Part shown: positions 8,863 through 17,440 of the stretch, piece after piece
How positions within the stretch are numbered: the first letter of the stretch is position 1
Layout of the letters: the number at the start of each line of letters is the position of its first letter
Origin: Demequina sp. NBRC 110054
GTDB lineage: Bacteria; Actinomycetota; Actinomycetes; Actinomycetales; Demequinaceae
NCBI RefSeq assembly: GCF_002090115.1
Contig: NZ_BBRK01000005.1
Coordinates: forward strand, 665,415-729,414
Reading direction: 5' to 3'
DNA length: 64,000 bases
Notes under the pieces: model-generated
What the model saw: only the letters and a program-made list of their open reading frames with translations
The model's database searches: none
Told to the model about the DNA's origin: nothing
Made by a program: the position numbers and the translations under genes

Positions 8863-10460
8863 GATCCGCTCACCTCCCCTGCGTCGCGCTGCTGTTGCTG
8901 CTGCTGTTGCTGCTGGCCGTGGGCCCAGTCCTCGGGGTGCGCGTCCTGCGGCACCGAGGCGACTCCCTCGAGCTCGACCTTCGACTCGGGCGGCGGGACG
9001 ACCGTCCCGCGGTGGCGCACGCCGCCGAGTACCCAGGTGTCCTTGGAGCCGCCGCCCTGCGACGAGTTCACGATCAGCTGGCCCTTCTGGAGAGCGACGC
9101 GGGTCAGTCCGCCGGGGAGCACCCACACGTCGTCACCGTCGTTGATCGCGAAGGGCCGCAGGTCCACGTGGCGCGGCTCGAGGCCGGTCTCCGTGAGCGT
9201 CGGCACGGTCGACAACTGGATCACGGGCTGCGCGATCCATCCGCGCGGGTCCTCGAGGATCTGCTTGCGCGTCGCCTCGAGCTCCTCCTTGGAGGCCTTG
9301 GTGCCGATCACGACACCCTTGCCTCCCGAGCCGTCGACGGGCTTGACCACGAGCTCGTTGAGCCGGTCGAGGACCTCCTCGCGCGCCTCCTTCTCCTCGA
9401 GTCGCCACGTGTCCACGATGGGCAGGATCGGCTCCTCGCCCAGGTAGTAGCGGGTGAGGTCAGGCATGTACGTGTAGATGAGCTTGTCGTCCGCGACGCC
9501 GTTGCCGATCGCGTTGGCGATCGTGACGTTGCCCAGGCGCGCGGCCTGGACGATGCCGGGGGCGCCGAGCGCGCTGTCGGGCCGGAATTGGACCGGGTCC
9601 AGGTAGTCGTCGTCGACGCGGCGGTAGATGACGTCGACGCGACGGCGTCCCGCGGTCGTGCGCATGTACACGCGGCCGTTGAGCGTCTCGAGGTCGCGGC
9701 CCTCGACGAGCTGCACGCCCATGGTCCGCGCGAGCAGCGAGTGCTCGTAGTACGCGGAGTTGAACACGCCGGGCGTGAGCACGACGATCGTCGGGTCGTC
9801 GACGCCCTCGGGCGCGGCCTTCGCGAGCGCGGAGCGCAGCCGCTGCGAGTACTCGAGCACGGGGCGCACGCCCATCGCACCGAACATGTCGGGATACATC
9901 TGGCTCATCGCGCGGCGGTTCGACAGCACGTAGCTCACGCCGGACGGCACGCGCACGTTGTCCTCGAGCACGCGCCAGATGCTGTGCTGGTCGCGCACCA
10001 GGTCGATGCCGGAGACGTGCACGCGCACGCCGTTGGCGGGGTCGACGCCGTGGACCGCGCGATAGAAGTACTGGCTCGAGGCGATCAGCCTGCGCGGCAC
10101 GACGCCGTCGGTCACGCAGTGCTGCGAGCCGTAGACGTCCGCGAGGAACGCCTCGAGGGTCCTCACGCGCTGGGCGATGCCGGGGGCGATCACGTCCCAC
10201 TCGTCCGCTCCGACCACGCGCGGCACGATGTCGAGCGGGAACGGCCGCTCCTCACCCGCGTGGTCGAACGTCACTCCCTGCGCGAGATAGCTCGACGCGA
10301 GCGCCTCGGCCTTCGAGTAGAGATCGTCGCCGGACATCCGGTCGATCTCGGAGTACACGCGCTGGTAGGGCTCGCGCACGTCGCCGTGCACATCCATCGC
10401 CTCGTCCCAGGCCTGGGCCGGGGAGTACCCGGACCACGGGGTCGACCTGTCGTCGCTCAT
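8859..10460 (-). CDS. Circularly permuted ATP-grasp protein (peptide ligase-like)
   Basis: A 533-residue ATP-grasp enzyme of the permuted type, expected to use ATP to form a carboxylate-amine bond. Conserved segments include SIWRVLEDNVRVPSGVSYVL, VVLTPGVFNSAYYEHS, GNVTIANAIGNGVADDK, VVKPVDGSGGKGV (the glycine-rich ATP loop) and RHVDLRPFAI. The start at 10460 (MSDDRST) matches the family N-terminus. An oddity is an uninterrupted run of nine glutamines near residue 517, encoded by mixed CAG/CAA codons, just before the stop that couples to the alpha-E gene. It heads the three-gene cluster; the region upstream is divergent to the PH-domain gene. Confidence 0.88.
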   Translation of the reverse strand: MSDDRSTPWSGYSPAQAWDEAMDVHGDVREPYQRVYSEIDRMSGDDLYSKAEALASSYLAQGVTFDHAGEERPFPLDIVPRVVGADEWDVIAPGIAQRVRTLEAFLADVYGSQHCVTDGVVPRRLIASSQYFYRAVHGVDPANGVRVHVSGIDLVRDQHSIWRVLEDNVRVPSGVSYVLSNRRAMSQMYPDMFGAMGVRPVLEYSQRLRSALAKAAPEGVDDPTIVVLTPGVFNSAYYEHSLLARTMGVQLVEGRDLETLNGRVYMRTTAGRRRVDVIYRRVDDDYLDPVQFRPDSALGAPGIVQAARLGNVTIANAIGNGVADDKLIYTYMPDLTRYYLGEEPILPIVDTWRLEEKEAREEVLDRLNELVVKPVDGSGGKGVVIGTKASKEELEATRKQILEDPRGWIAQPVIQLSTVPTLTETGLEPRHVDLRPFAINDGDDVWVLPGGLTRVALQKGQLIVNSSQGGGSKDTWVLGGVRHRGTVVPPPESKVELEGVASVPQDAHPEDWAHGQQQQQQQQQRDAGEVSGS

Positions 10461-10586
10461 GGTCCCCACCCTAGTCATGGCGTGTTTCCCAGGCGTGTCA
10501 GATATGTCGCCACGCCGAGACGACCACGAGGGACGGGGACGATGCGCCACTTCCCCCGTCGTGCACGTCACCGATACGCTCGGGCC

Positions 10587-11105
10587 ATGGCGTACCCCAA
10601 GGACCTGCTTGCCCCCGACGAGGAGATCGTCGTCGAGGCGCACACCCACTGGAAGGCGCTCGTGCTGCCCGCGATCGTCCTCGTGCTCGCCGTCGCGGCG
10701 GCCGGCACCTACTCGTGGTGGCAGACGACGCTCGACCTGAGCCCGACGGCCTCGCTGTGGCTCGGCATCGCAGTCGCGGTGGTGTTCCTCGTCGTGCTCG
10801 CGGTGTGGGTCGTCTCGCCGTACATCCGGTGGGCGACGACGCACTTCGTCATCACCGACCGCCGCGTCATCTACCGCACGGGAGTGTTCACCAAGAGCGG
10901 CATCGACATCCCGCTCGCGCGCGTCAACTCGGTGCAGTTCCGCCACGGGTTCATCGACCAGATGTTCAAGACGGGCACGCTGATCATCGAGTCCGCGTCC
11001 GACGACCCGCTCGAGTTCGACGACATCCCGAACGTCGAGAAGGTCCACGCGACGCTGTACCACCAGGTCAACGACGTCATCGAGGACGAGGACGACGAGC
11101 GCTGA
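10587..11105 (+). CDS. PH domain-containing membrane protein (bPH2, YdbS-like)
   Basis: A 172-residue protein with two membrane helices near the N-terminus (about residues 23-43 and 52-76) followed by a bacterial PH-like domain: TTHFVITDRRVIYRTGVFTK, then IPLARVNSVQF and a C-terminal acidic tail (DVIEDEDDER). The family sits in the cytoplasmic membrane; its job is unknown. The ATG at 10587 fits the conserved MAYPKDLLAPDEE beginning. The divergent 126-base gap to the ATP-grasp gene holds one GGACGATGCG copy. The molybdate genes begin 71 bases downstream on the same strand, so readthrough is possible, but a functional link is not implied. Confidence 0.85.
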   Translation: MAYPKDLLAPDEEIVVEAHTHWKALVLPAIVLVLAVAAAGTYSWWQTTLDLSPTASLWLGIAVAVVFLVVLAVWVVSPYIRWATTHFVITDRRVIYRTGVFTKSGIDIPLARVNSVQFRHGFIDQMFKTGTLIIESASDDPLEFDDIPNVEKVHATLYHQVNDVIEDEDDER

Positions 11106-11176
11106 GCCGTCCCGAGCGCCCCGGCGCCGACCCGCGACGTACCGACCGAGCCCTGAGCGGCCCTAGCATCGAGGGC

Positions 11177-11935
11177 ATGCATGCACGCGTGAGCGCCGTC
11201 GCGATCGTGGGTCTCATGGCCCTCGGGCTGACCGCGTGCGCCGCGCCGGATGACGAGAACCGGGACCAGACGCTCACGGTCCTCGCCGCATCGTCCCTGA
11301 CCGATGTCCTCACCGAGATCGCCCAGGACTTCGAGGCGTCCCATCCGCACATCGACGTGCAGCTGTCCTTCGCGGGCTCGTCGACGCTCGCGCAGCAGGT
11401 GCTCGAGGGCGCGCCGGCCGACGTCATCGCGACGGCGAACGAGGCGACCATGAGGCTCGTCGCCGACGAGCTCGACATCGAGCCGCACGTGTTCGCGACC
11501 AACGTCCTCACGATCGTGGTGCCCGAGGGCAACCCCGCAGGGATCGCCGAGGTCTCGGACCTCACCGACGCCTCGACGAGGCTAGTCATCTGCGCCCCGC
11601 AGGTGCCGTGCGGCGCCGCGACCGCGCGCGTCGCCGAGGCCGCGGGCGTGGACCTCGCGCCGGTGTCGGAGGAGGCGAACGTCACCGACGTGCTCGGCAA
11701 GGTCGCCTCGGGCGAGGCCGACGCCGGCATCGTCTACGTGACCGACATCGGCCGGGCCGAGGGCGTCGAGGCGATCGCGCTCGCCCAGGCCGAGGCGGGG
11801 ATCAACCTCTACCCCATCGCAGCCCTGCCCGGGTCGGGCGGGGCGCAGGACGTCACCGCCGACGCCTTCGTCGCCGCGGTGCTGTCGGACGCGGCCGAGG
11901 CCACGCTGGCCGACGCGGGCTTCGGCATCCCGTGA
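11177..11935 (+). CDS. modA: ModA, molybdate-binding lipoprotein
   Basis: A 252-residue periplasmic-type solute-binding protein anchored as a lipoprotein: short basic N-region, hydrophobic core and lipobox LTAC with the acylated Cys at residue 21. The mature part shows ModA features: LTVLAASSLTDVL at the start, FAGSSTLAQQV, GAPADVIATAN, and a C-terminal INLYPIAALPGS. It captures molybdate (or tungstate) for the ModBC transporter. Its stop overlaps modB (GTGA). The order modABC followed by Moco genes mog, moaE and moaA supports molybdate as substrate rather than sulfate. Confidence 0.95.
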   Translation: MHARVSAVAIVGLMALGLTACAAPDDENRDQTLTVLAASSLTDVLTEIAQDFEASHPHIDVQLSFAGSSTLAQQVLEGAPADVIATANEATMRLVADELDIEPHVFATNVLTIVVPEGNPAGIAEVSDLTDASTRLVICAPQVPCGAATARVAEAAGVDLAPVSEEANVTDVLGKVASGEADAGIVYVTDIGRAEGVEAIALAQAEAGINLYPIAALPGSGGAQDVTADAFVAAVLSDAAEATLADAGFGIP

Positions 11936-12708
11936 CCCTGCCCCGCCGCCTGCTGCCCCTGGCCGCGCTCGGCGCCCTGCTCGTCGCGGTGCCGCTGCTC
12001 GCGCTCGCGTCACGGGTGGAGTGGGGCTCGTTCTGGCCGCTCGTGACCTCGGAGGCGGCGCTCGCCGCGCTGGGGCTGTCGCTGCGGACCGCGGTCGTGG
12101 CCGCCGCAATGTGCCTCGTGCTCGGTGTCCCGCTCGGCGCGGCCCTGCATCGGGCGCGCTTCCGCGGCGCCTCACTCGCGCGCGCCGTGGTCCTCGCGCC
12201 GCTCGTGCTGCCGCCCGTGGTCGGCGGCCTCGCCCTCGTGTACGCATTCGGGCGGCGCGGCCTGCTCGGCGGGACTCTCGAGGCGTTCGGGATGCAGATC
12301 GCGTTCACGACGAGCGCGGTCGTGATCGCCCAGACGTTCGTCGCGCTGCCGTTCATGGTGCTCGCGGTCGAGACTGCGCTGTCCGCACGCTCGGGCAGGC
12401 ACGAGGCGATCGCCGCGACGCTCGGCGCGTCGCCGTGGCTCGTCTTCCGTCGCGTGACGCTGCCCGCTCTCCTGCCCGCGCTCGGCACGGGAGTCGTGCT
12501 CGCCTTCGCGCGGGCGCTCGGCGAGTTCGGGGCGACGCTCACGTTCGCGGGCAGCCTTGAGGGCGTCACCCGCACGGCCCCGCTGCAGATCTACCTGGCG
12601 CGTGAGAGCGATCCCGAGGCCGCCGTCGCGCTCGGGGTCGTGCTGGTCGTGGTCGCGGTCGGGATCGTCGCCGCCACGTTCCGGCGCGTCAGGCCGGTGG
12701 CGTCGTGA
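11932..12708 (+). CDS. modB: ModB, molybdate ABC transporter permease
   Basis: A 258-residue inner-membrane permease with about five or six hydrophobic helices and the BPD_transp_1 EAA loop (HEAIAATLGASPW, about residues 155-167) that docks to the ATPase. ARALGEFGATLTFAG is typical of molybdate/sulfate permeases. The GTG start at 11932 overlaps the modA stop. Functions with ModA and ModC in ATP-driven molybdate import. Confidence 0.95.
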   Translation: MTLPRRLLPLAALGALLVAVPLLALASRVEWGSFWPLVTSEAALAALGLSLRTAVVAAAMCLVLGVPLGAALHRARFRGASLARAVVLAPLVLPPVVGGLALVYAFGRRGLLGGTLEAFGMQIAFTTSAVVIAQTFVALPFMVLAVETALSARSGRHEAIAATLGASPWLVFRRVTLPALLPALGTGVVLAFARALGEFGATLTFAGSLEGVTRTAPLQIYLARESDPEAAVALGVVLVVVAVGIVAATFRRVRPVAS

Positions 12709-12760
12709 GCGGGCCGCGCGACGCTCGCGCGGGCACCTCTGTCGTGTGCGGGGCGGGCCG

Positions 12761-13783
12761 ATGATGCTCAAGGCGGCGCTGCGCGCACCCGCACGTGGCG
12801 TCGAGGCCTCTCTCGAGGTGCCTTCGGGCGCCACCCTCGCCCTGCTCGGTCCCAACGGCGCAGGCAAGTCCACGATCCTCGAGGCGCTCGCCGGGATCGT
12901 GGCCGCGGAGGGCCTGATCGAGCTGGGTGCGCGCGCGCTGCTGGACGGCCGGACGGCGACGCCCCCGCATCGTCGCGGCGTGACGATCGTGACGCAAGAC
13001 TCAGCCCTCCTGCCCTCGCTCACCGTGCGCGACAACGTGGCCTTCGGCCCGCGCGCCAAGGGTGCGTCCAGGGCCGAGTCGCGCGAGGTCGCCGATGCGT
13101 GGCTTGCACGGGTCGACTCGCTCGAGCTCGCACCCCGGCGGGTGGATGCGCTCTCGGGCGGCCAGGCGCGCCGCGTCGCCCTCGCCCGCGCGCTCGCCGC
13201 GGAGCCGGACCTGCTGCTGCTCGACGAGCCGTTCGCCGCCCTCGACCTCGAGGCCGCGACCGCGATGCGCGCGCTCGTCGCCGAGGTGCTCGAGGGCCGC
13301 ACCGCGGTGCTCGCGACGCACGAGGTGCTCGACGCGCACGCGCTCGCCGACCATGTGGCGGTGCTCGACGAGGGCATGGTCGTCGAGCACGGCGAGACCG
13401 CGCGGGTCCTCACGCGGCCGCGCACCGCCTTCGCCGCGCGCATGGCGGGGCGCTCGCTCGTCCTCGGCACGTGGCGCGAGGGCTCGCTCGAGCTGCCCGA
13501 CGGCACCGTGATGGCCGCGACGCCTCATCCCGACGAGCCGCCCCGAGAGGGAGCCACCGCGGCGATCGCGCCCCGACCAAGGGACGTCGTCCTCGCCTCG
13601 GCCGACGCCGACGACGGCCTCGCCGACGCGGTGCGCGCCCTCGAGCCGCACGGCGACGGGGTACGGGTGCGGGGCGCCCGCCTCGCCGCGGACCTCGACC
13701 CGCAGGAGGCGGCGACGCTCGCGCCCGGCACGCGCCTCGCGTTCCGGCTGCCCGAGCCGCCGCTCGCATACGCCAGCGACTGA
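12761..13783 (+). CDS. modC: ModC, molybdate ABC transporter ATPase with TOBE domain
   Basis: A 340-residue ATPase. Walker A GPNGAGKST (residues 30-38), Q-loop in VTQDSALLPSLTV, signature LSGGQARRVALARAL, Walker B LLLLDEPFAALD and a switch His in LATHEV. The C-terminal 70 residues form a TOBE-type domain, usual for ModC. Start chosen at the ATG pair (12761), 52 bases after modB; a GTG five codons upstream is possible. The modB frame cannot run on, because it ends in TGA at 12708. Confidence 0.94.
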   Translation: MMLKAALRAPARGVEASLEVPSGATLALLGPNGAGKSTILEALAGIVAAEGLIELGARALLDGRTATPPHRRGVTIVTQDSALLPSLTVRDNVAFGPRAKGASRAESREVADAWLARVDSLELAPRRVDALSGGQARRVALARALAAEPDLLLLDEPFAALDLEAATAMRALVAEVLEGRTAVLATHEVLDAHALADHVAVLDEGMVVEHGETARVLTRPRTAFAARMAGRSLVLGTWREGSLELPDGTVMAATPHPDEPPREGATAAIAPRPRDVVLASADADDGLADAVRALEPHGDGVRVRGARLAADLDPQEAATLAPGTRLAFRLPEPPLAYASD

Positions 13784-13857
13784 CCGGCGGCGGCTGGCCC
13801 GACACCCGGCGCTCAGCGCAACGAGACCGCAACCTGGCTCTGCCTAGACTGGCTCGC

Positions 13858-14352
13858 ATGTCCCTGGAAGGTGCCCGCATCGCCGTCGTCACCGTCTCCG
13901 ACCGGTGCGCCTCGGGCGAGGCCGAGGACCGCTCGGGACCGATCCTCGCGGAGGCCTTCGCCGCGCTGGGAGCGACCGTCGTCTCCTCCGTCGTGCCCGA
14001 CGGGATCGACGCCGTGCGCGACGAGATCTCCCGGGCCGCCGGCTCTTCCGACGCCGTCGTCACGACCGGCGGCACCGGCATCGGCCCGCGCGACCTGACC
14101 CCCGAGGCGACCGCAACGCTGCTGACGACGCTCCTGCCAGGGATCCCCGAGGCGATCCGCGCCGCCGACGCCCACGTGCCAGGGGCCTCTCTCTCGCGAG
14201 GCCTCGCGGGCCTGACCGCGCAGAGGGTCATCGTCGTCAACCTCCCCGGCTCCACGGGCGCGGCGCGCACGGGCGCCGAGGTGCTGTCGCGCGTGCTCCC
14301 GCACGCGCTCGCGCAGCTGCGGGGTGCGGACCACGAGCGGAGCGCGTCATGA
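13858..14352 (+). CDS. mog: MogA/MoaB-type molybdopterin adenylyltransferase
   Basis: A 164-residue MoCF-fold protein that adenylates molybdopterin before molybdenum insertion. Seen: IAVVTVSDRCASGEAEDRSGP at the N-terminus, VVTTGGTGIGPRDLTPEAT (the MPT-binding loop) and VNLPGSTGAARTG. Single-domain size matches MogA/MoaB; sequence alone does not separate the two, so the symbol is provisional. Its stop overlaps moaE (ATGA), and it follows modC by 74 bases. Confidence 0.93.
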   Translation: MSLEGARIAVVTVSDRCASGEAEDRSGPILAEAFAALGATVVSSVVPDGIDAVRDEISRAAGSSDAVVTTGGTGIGPRDLTPEATATLLTTLLPGIPEAIRAADAHVPGASLSRGLAGLTAQRVIVVNLPGSTGAARTGAEVLSRVLPHALAQLRGADHERSAS

Positions 14353-14771
14353 GCGTGCGCCTCGCCGAGCTGTCCGACGATCCCCTGGACCTCGCGGCGC
14401 ACGTCGCCGCCGTCTCGGATCCCGCCCACGGAGCGATCGCGACCTTCATGGGGACCGTGCGCGACCACGACCCGTCGGTGACCGGCGAGGTCACCCACCT
14501 GGACTACTCCGCGCACCCGGACGCCGCATCGTCCCTGTCCCGCATCGCCGAGGGCGTGGCCCTGGACCACCCGGAGACGGCCCTCGCCGTGACGCATCGG
14601 GTCGGACTGCTCGCCGTCGGAGACGCCGCGATCGTCGCCGTGGCCGCGTCCGCGCACCGCGCGGAGGCCTTCGACGCGTGCCGCGACCTCGTCGAGCGGG
14701 TCAAGGCCGAGCTGCCGATCTGGAAGCGCGAGATCCTCGCCGACGGCTCGCACACGTGGGTCGGCCTGTGA
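14349..14771 (+). CDS. moaE: MoaE, molybdopterin synthase large subunit
   Basis: A 140-residue catalytic subunit of molybdopterin synthase, which transfers sulfur from the MoaD C-terminus to precursor Z. Conserved blocks: GAIATFMGTVRDHD, LDYSAHPDAA (normally LEYEAY), VTHRVGLLAVGDAAIVAVAA, and the active-site lysine segment VKAELPIWKREI. The ATG overlaps the mog stop, and the stop overlaps the moaA GTG. Its partner MoaD is encoded about 3 kb away on the other strand (17603-17842), so subunit supply comes from two transcripts. Confidence 0.95.
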   Translation: MSVRLAELSDDPLDLAAHVAAVSDPAHGAIATFMGTVRDHDPSVTGEVTHLDYSAHPDAASSLSRIAEGVALDHPETALAVTHRVGLLAVGDAAIVAVAASAHRAEAFDACRDLVERVKAELPIWKREILADGSHTWVGL

Positions 14772-15793
14772 GCGGCGACCGTCCCTCGCCTGCGAGTGGC
14801 GCTCCCCTCGCGGACACCTTCGGGCGCACCCACCGCGACCTGCGCATCTCGCTGACCGACCGCTGCTCGCTGCGCTGCACGTACTGCATGCCCGCGGACG
14901 GCGTGCCGTGGCTCGCGAAGGACACGCTGCTGACGACGGACGAGCTCGTGCGCGTCGCGCGCGTCGCGGTCGAGGCCGGAGTGGACTCGATCCGGCTCAC
15001 CGGAGGCGAGCCGCTGCTGAGGCCCGACGTCGTGGACGTCGTCGCGCGGCTGTCCGCACTGTCCGGCCCCGCGGGCGCCCCAGAGCTGTCGCTCACGACC
15101 AATGCGCTGAGGCTCCCCGAGCTCGCCGTGCCGCTGCGCGAGGCCGGGCTCGAGCGCGTGAACATCTCGCTCGACACGCTGCGCGCGGACCGGTTCCTGT
15201 CACTGACCAGGCGCGATCGCCTCGACGACACCCTCGACGGGATCGCGGCGGCGCTCGCCGCGGGGCTCGCACCGGTGAAGATCAACACGGTCGCGATGCG
15301 AGGAGTGAACGACGACGAGATCGTGGACCTCGCGCGCTTCGCGGCTGAGCGCGGACTGCACCTGCGCTTCATCGAGCAGATGCCGCTCGACGCGGGCCAC
15401 ACGTGGCGGCGCGAGGAGATGGTCACGGCGGACGAGATTCTCGCCGTGCTGCGCGCCGAGTGGACGCTCACCGAGCTCGACGGGCGCGGCGCGGCGCCGG
15501 CGCAGACGTGGCTGCTCGACGACGGGCCCGCCTCGGTCGGCGTGATCGCGTCCGTGACCCGGCCGTTCTGCGGCGACTGCGATCGCCTGCGGCTGACCGC
15601 GGACGGCCAGGTACGCGCGTGCCTGTTCGCGCGCGAGGAGACCGACCTGCGGGCAGTGCTGCGCTCGGGCGGCTCGGACGCGGAGATCGACGCGGCGATC
15701 CGCCGCTGTCTGCTGGGCAAGAAGGCGGGCCACGACATCGACGACCCGAGCTTCCTGCAGCCGACCCGCCCGATGAGCGCGATCGGCGGGTAG
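14768..15793 (+). CDS. moaA: MoaA, GTP 3',8-cyclase (radical SAM)
   Basis: A 341-residue radical SAM enzyme for the first step of Moco synthesis, converting GTP to 3',8-cyclo-GTP. The N-terminal cluster motif is CxxxCxxC with Cys 33, 37 and 40 (DRCSLRCTYCMP). IRLTGGEPLLR binds SAM. The C-terminal second cluster region shows RPFCGDCDRLRLT and a further Cys in VRACLF, and the protein ends in the required Gly-Gly tail (SAIGG). The GTG start overlaps the moaE stop. It is the last gene of the mod-moa plus-strand operon. Confidence 0.97.
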   Translation: MSGDRPSPASGAPLADTFGRTHRDLRISLTDRCSLRCTYCMPADGVPWLAKDTLLTTDELVRVARVAVEAGVDSIRLTGGEPLLRPDVVDVVARLSALSGPAGAPELSLTTNALRLPELAVPLREAGLERVNISLDTLRADRFLSLTRRDRLDDTLDGIAAALAAGLAPVKINTVAMRGVNDDEIVDLARFAAERGLHLRFIEQMPLDAGHTWRREEMVTADEILAVLRAEWTLTELDGRGAAPAQTWLLDDGPASVGVIASVTRPFCGDCDRLRLTADGQVRACLFAREETDLRAVLRSGGSDAEIDAAIRRCLLGKKAGHDIDDPSFLQPTRPMSAIGG

Positions 15794-15934
15794 CCGTCTC
15801 TGGCTCCCCGCCCCACCCCCCTTCGTTCGGGTCGGCCTGTGTCAGTCTGAGGAGCTCGCTGCGTCTGACAGGTATATGAGTGTCGCTGCGGCGTGACTCA
15901 GGCCGGCTTGCCGAGGTGTGTGAGTCCCGTCGAC

Positions 15935-16016
15935 CCGAAGTGACTGAGAATCGCCTTGCCACCGCACCGAATTGCGGCGAACACTACGGATCCGCAGCGA
16001 TCCCCAGTCACTTCGG
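15935..16016. repeat. 12-base inverted repeat in the moaA / amine oxidase gap
   Basis: The 250-base gap 15794-16043 between the convergent moaA and amine oxidase genes has no convincing gene. It holds exact inverted arms CCGAAGTGACTG (15935-15946) and CAGTCACTTCGG (16005-16016), separated by 58 bases. Inside the loop a smaller CCGCA/TGCGG pair is present. The GC content of the loop is lower than that of the flanking genes. It could be a long terminator-like structure serving both convergent genes or the remnant of a small mobile element. No transposase is visible. Confidence 0.55.
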
Positions 16017-16043
16017 CCCCCACATCGGGCCCGCGCGGGCTCC

Positions 16044-17378
16044 CTACTCCCAGAGCCCCTCGATCGGCAGATCCGCACGCGCGACCCGGCACGCCGCGCG
16101 GTGCCCCGACAGCATCGCGGCCGGCACGGTCGCCGGGTCGTCGGTCCACGTCGCCTCGCCCGCGAGGTGCAGCACGCCCCCGACGGGCGTCGCGAGCGCG
16201 TCGTGGTCCGCGGTCGTCGAGCCGCGCGTCATGTACGCGTAGGCGCCGCGCGCGAACGGGTCGGCATGCCACGCGGTGCGGTCCACGCGGTTCGGCGAGG
16301 GGATCGCTTCGCCATACAGACGACGCAGCTGGGCCATCACCGACTCGGCCACCTCCTCGTCGGTCCAGTTGGCGGTCGCCCGCGCGGCTGGTCCTGCGGC
16401 AAACGTGAGCAGGGTGGGGACTCCGTGGAGGGCCGTGAGGTCGTACCAGGAGTGCCACCAGACACCCTCGGGCCCGAGCTGCCGGATCGCGTACACGCCC
16501 TCCTCCCAGAAGCGCTCCTCGAACCGCAGGAAGACCTTCTCGAACGCGTTCATCTCGAGCCGCGAAAGCGGCCCCGCCACCGCGGGAGGAAGGGGCGGAT
16601 CGAACGCCAGGTCGCCGGCGTGAAGTACGCCGACGGGGACCGTGACCACCGCATCGTGCGCCTCGAAGCCCCCTCCCGTCGAGGTGACCCGCACGCCGTC
16701 CGAGCCCCACGAGACGCCTGAGACGACCTCGCCGAGCCGCACGTCCAGGCCCGCAGCCAGCCGAGTGGGCAGAACGTCGTAGCCTTCAGGGAACACGACC
16801 TCGTCGCCCTCGATCTCGTCGTCGTCGAGCCCGTGCGCCGCGAGGTCCCCTATCAACGCGCCGTACTGCTCCTCGCTGCGATGCTCGAGGTGCTCGCGCA
16901 CAGGAGCCGCACGTGCGTCGTCCCACCCGAACGAGGCGAGCGCCGCGTCGGTGACGTCGCGGTACGAGGCATCGGGCGCGGAGCCGGCGATCACGGACAC
17001 CAGAGCGGTATCGACGGCGTGCACGTCGGAGGCGAAGGACGCGGCGGCCTCGTCGGACAGGCGCGCGCCGTCGGGCCCGAAGTACGCGATCGGCCGGCTG
17101 TCGACCTGATACCCGCCGACGGTGAACTCGTGCACGCGCATTCCGAACGCTCGCGCCGCATCGAAGACCGGGCTGCCGTCGATCCCGTGGATCCACGAGG
17201 CGCCGAGATCCGTGACGGAACCGTCCTCACGCGAGGTCCACACGCGTCCGCCCACGCGGTCGCGCGCCTCGAGCACCACCACCTCGCGCCCCGCGCGGGA
17301 CAGCAGCCGCGCTGCGGTGAGTCCCGCCACGCCTGCGCCCACGACCACGGTGTCGTACCGTCGCACCTGCTTCTCCAT
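16044..17378 (-). CDS. FAD-dependent amine oxidase (monoamine/polyamine oxidase family)
   Basis: A 444-residue flavoprotein. The N-terminal dinucleotide fold reads VVVGAGVAGLTAARLLSRAG, then VVLEARDRVGGRVWT, the GGR motif of flavin amine oxidases. Near the C-terminus GVLHLAGEAT is the family's FAD-binding block, and VPVGVLHAGDLAFDPPLP is typical of plant/LSD1-type polyamine oxidases. Substrate unknown. There is no signal peptide, so it is cytoplasmic. It sits between the two Moco operons, on the minus strand, but amine oxidases of this type need only FAD, so the placement may be incidental. Confidence 0.87.
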   Translation of the reverse strand: MEKQVRRYDTVVVGAGVAGLTAARLLSRAGREVVVLEARDRVGGRVWTSREDGSVTDLGASWIHGIDGSPVFDAARAFGMRVHEFTVGGYQVDSRPIAYFGPDGARLSDEAAASFASDVHAVDTALVSVIAGSAPDASYRDVTDAALASFGWDDARAAPVREHLEHRSEEQYGALIGDLAAHGLDDDEIEGDEVVFPEGYDVLPTRLAAGLDVRLGEVVSGVSWGSDGVRVTSTGGGFEAHDAVVTVPVGVLHAGDLAFDPPLPPAVAGPLSRLEMNAFEKVFLRFEERFWEEGVYAIRQLGPEGVWWHSWYDLTALHGVPTLLTFAAGPAARATANWTDEEVAESVMAQLRRLYGEAIPSPNRVDRTAWHADPFARGAYAYMTRGSTTADHDALATPVGGVLHLAGEATWTDDPATVPAAMLSGHRAACRVARADLPIEGLWE

Positions 17379-17403
17379 CCTTCTCGCCGCCTCGGCCCTA
17401 CCG

Positions 17404-17409
17404 TTGACA
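17404..17409 (+). promoter_or_regulatory. Candidate -35 box for the small membrane protein gene
   Basis: A perfect TTGACA lies 32 bases upstream of the ATG at 17441. About 18 bases further on there is only a poor -10 (CAGCAT), so this is a tentative sigma-70-type promoter. The same 62-base gap must also hold the amine oxidase promoter on the other strand. Confidence 0.35.
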
Positions 17410-17440
17410 CCGCCTGTCAGCGAGTGCCAGCATTCCCGGC

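Noticed and set aside
15794..16043. A Moco riboswitch next to moaA
   Set aside because: The gap is downstream of moaA, not upstream, and no Moco-type aptamer helices were recognisable.
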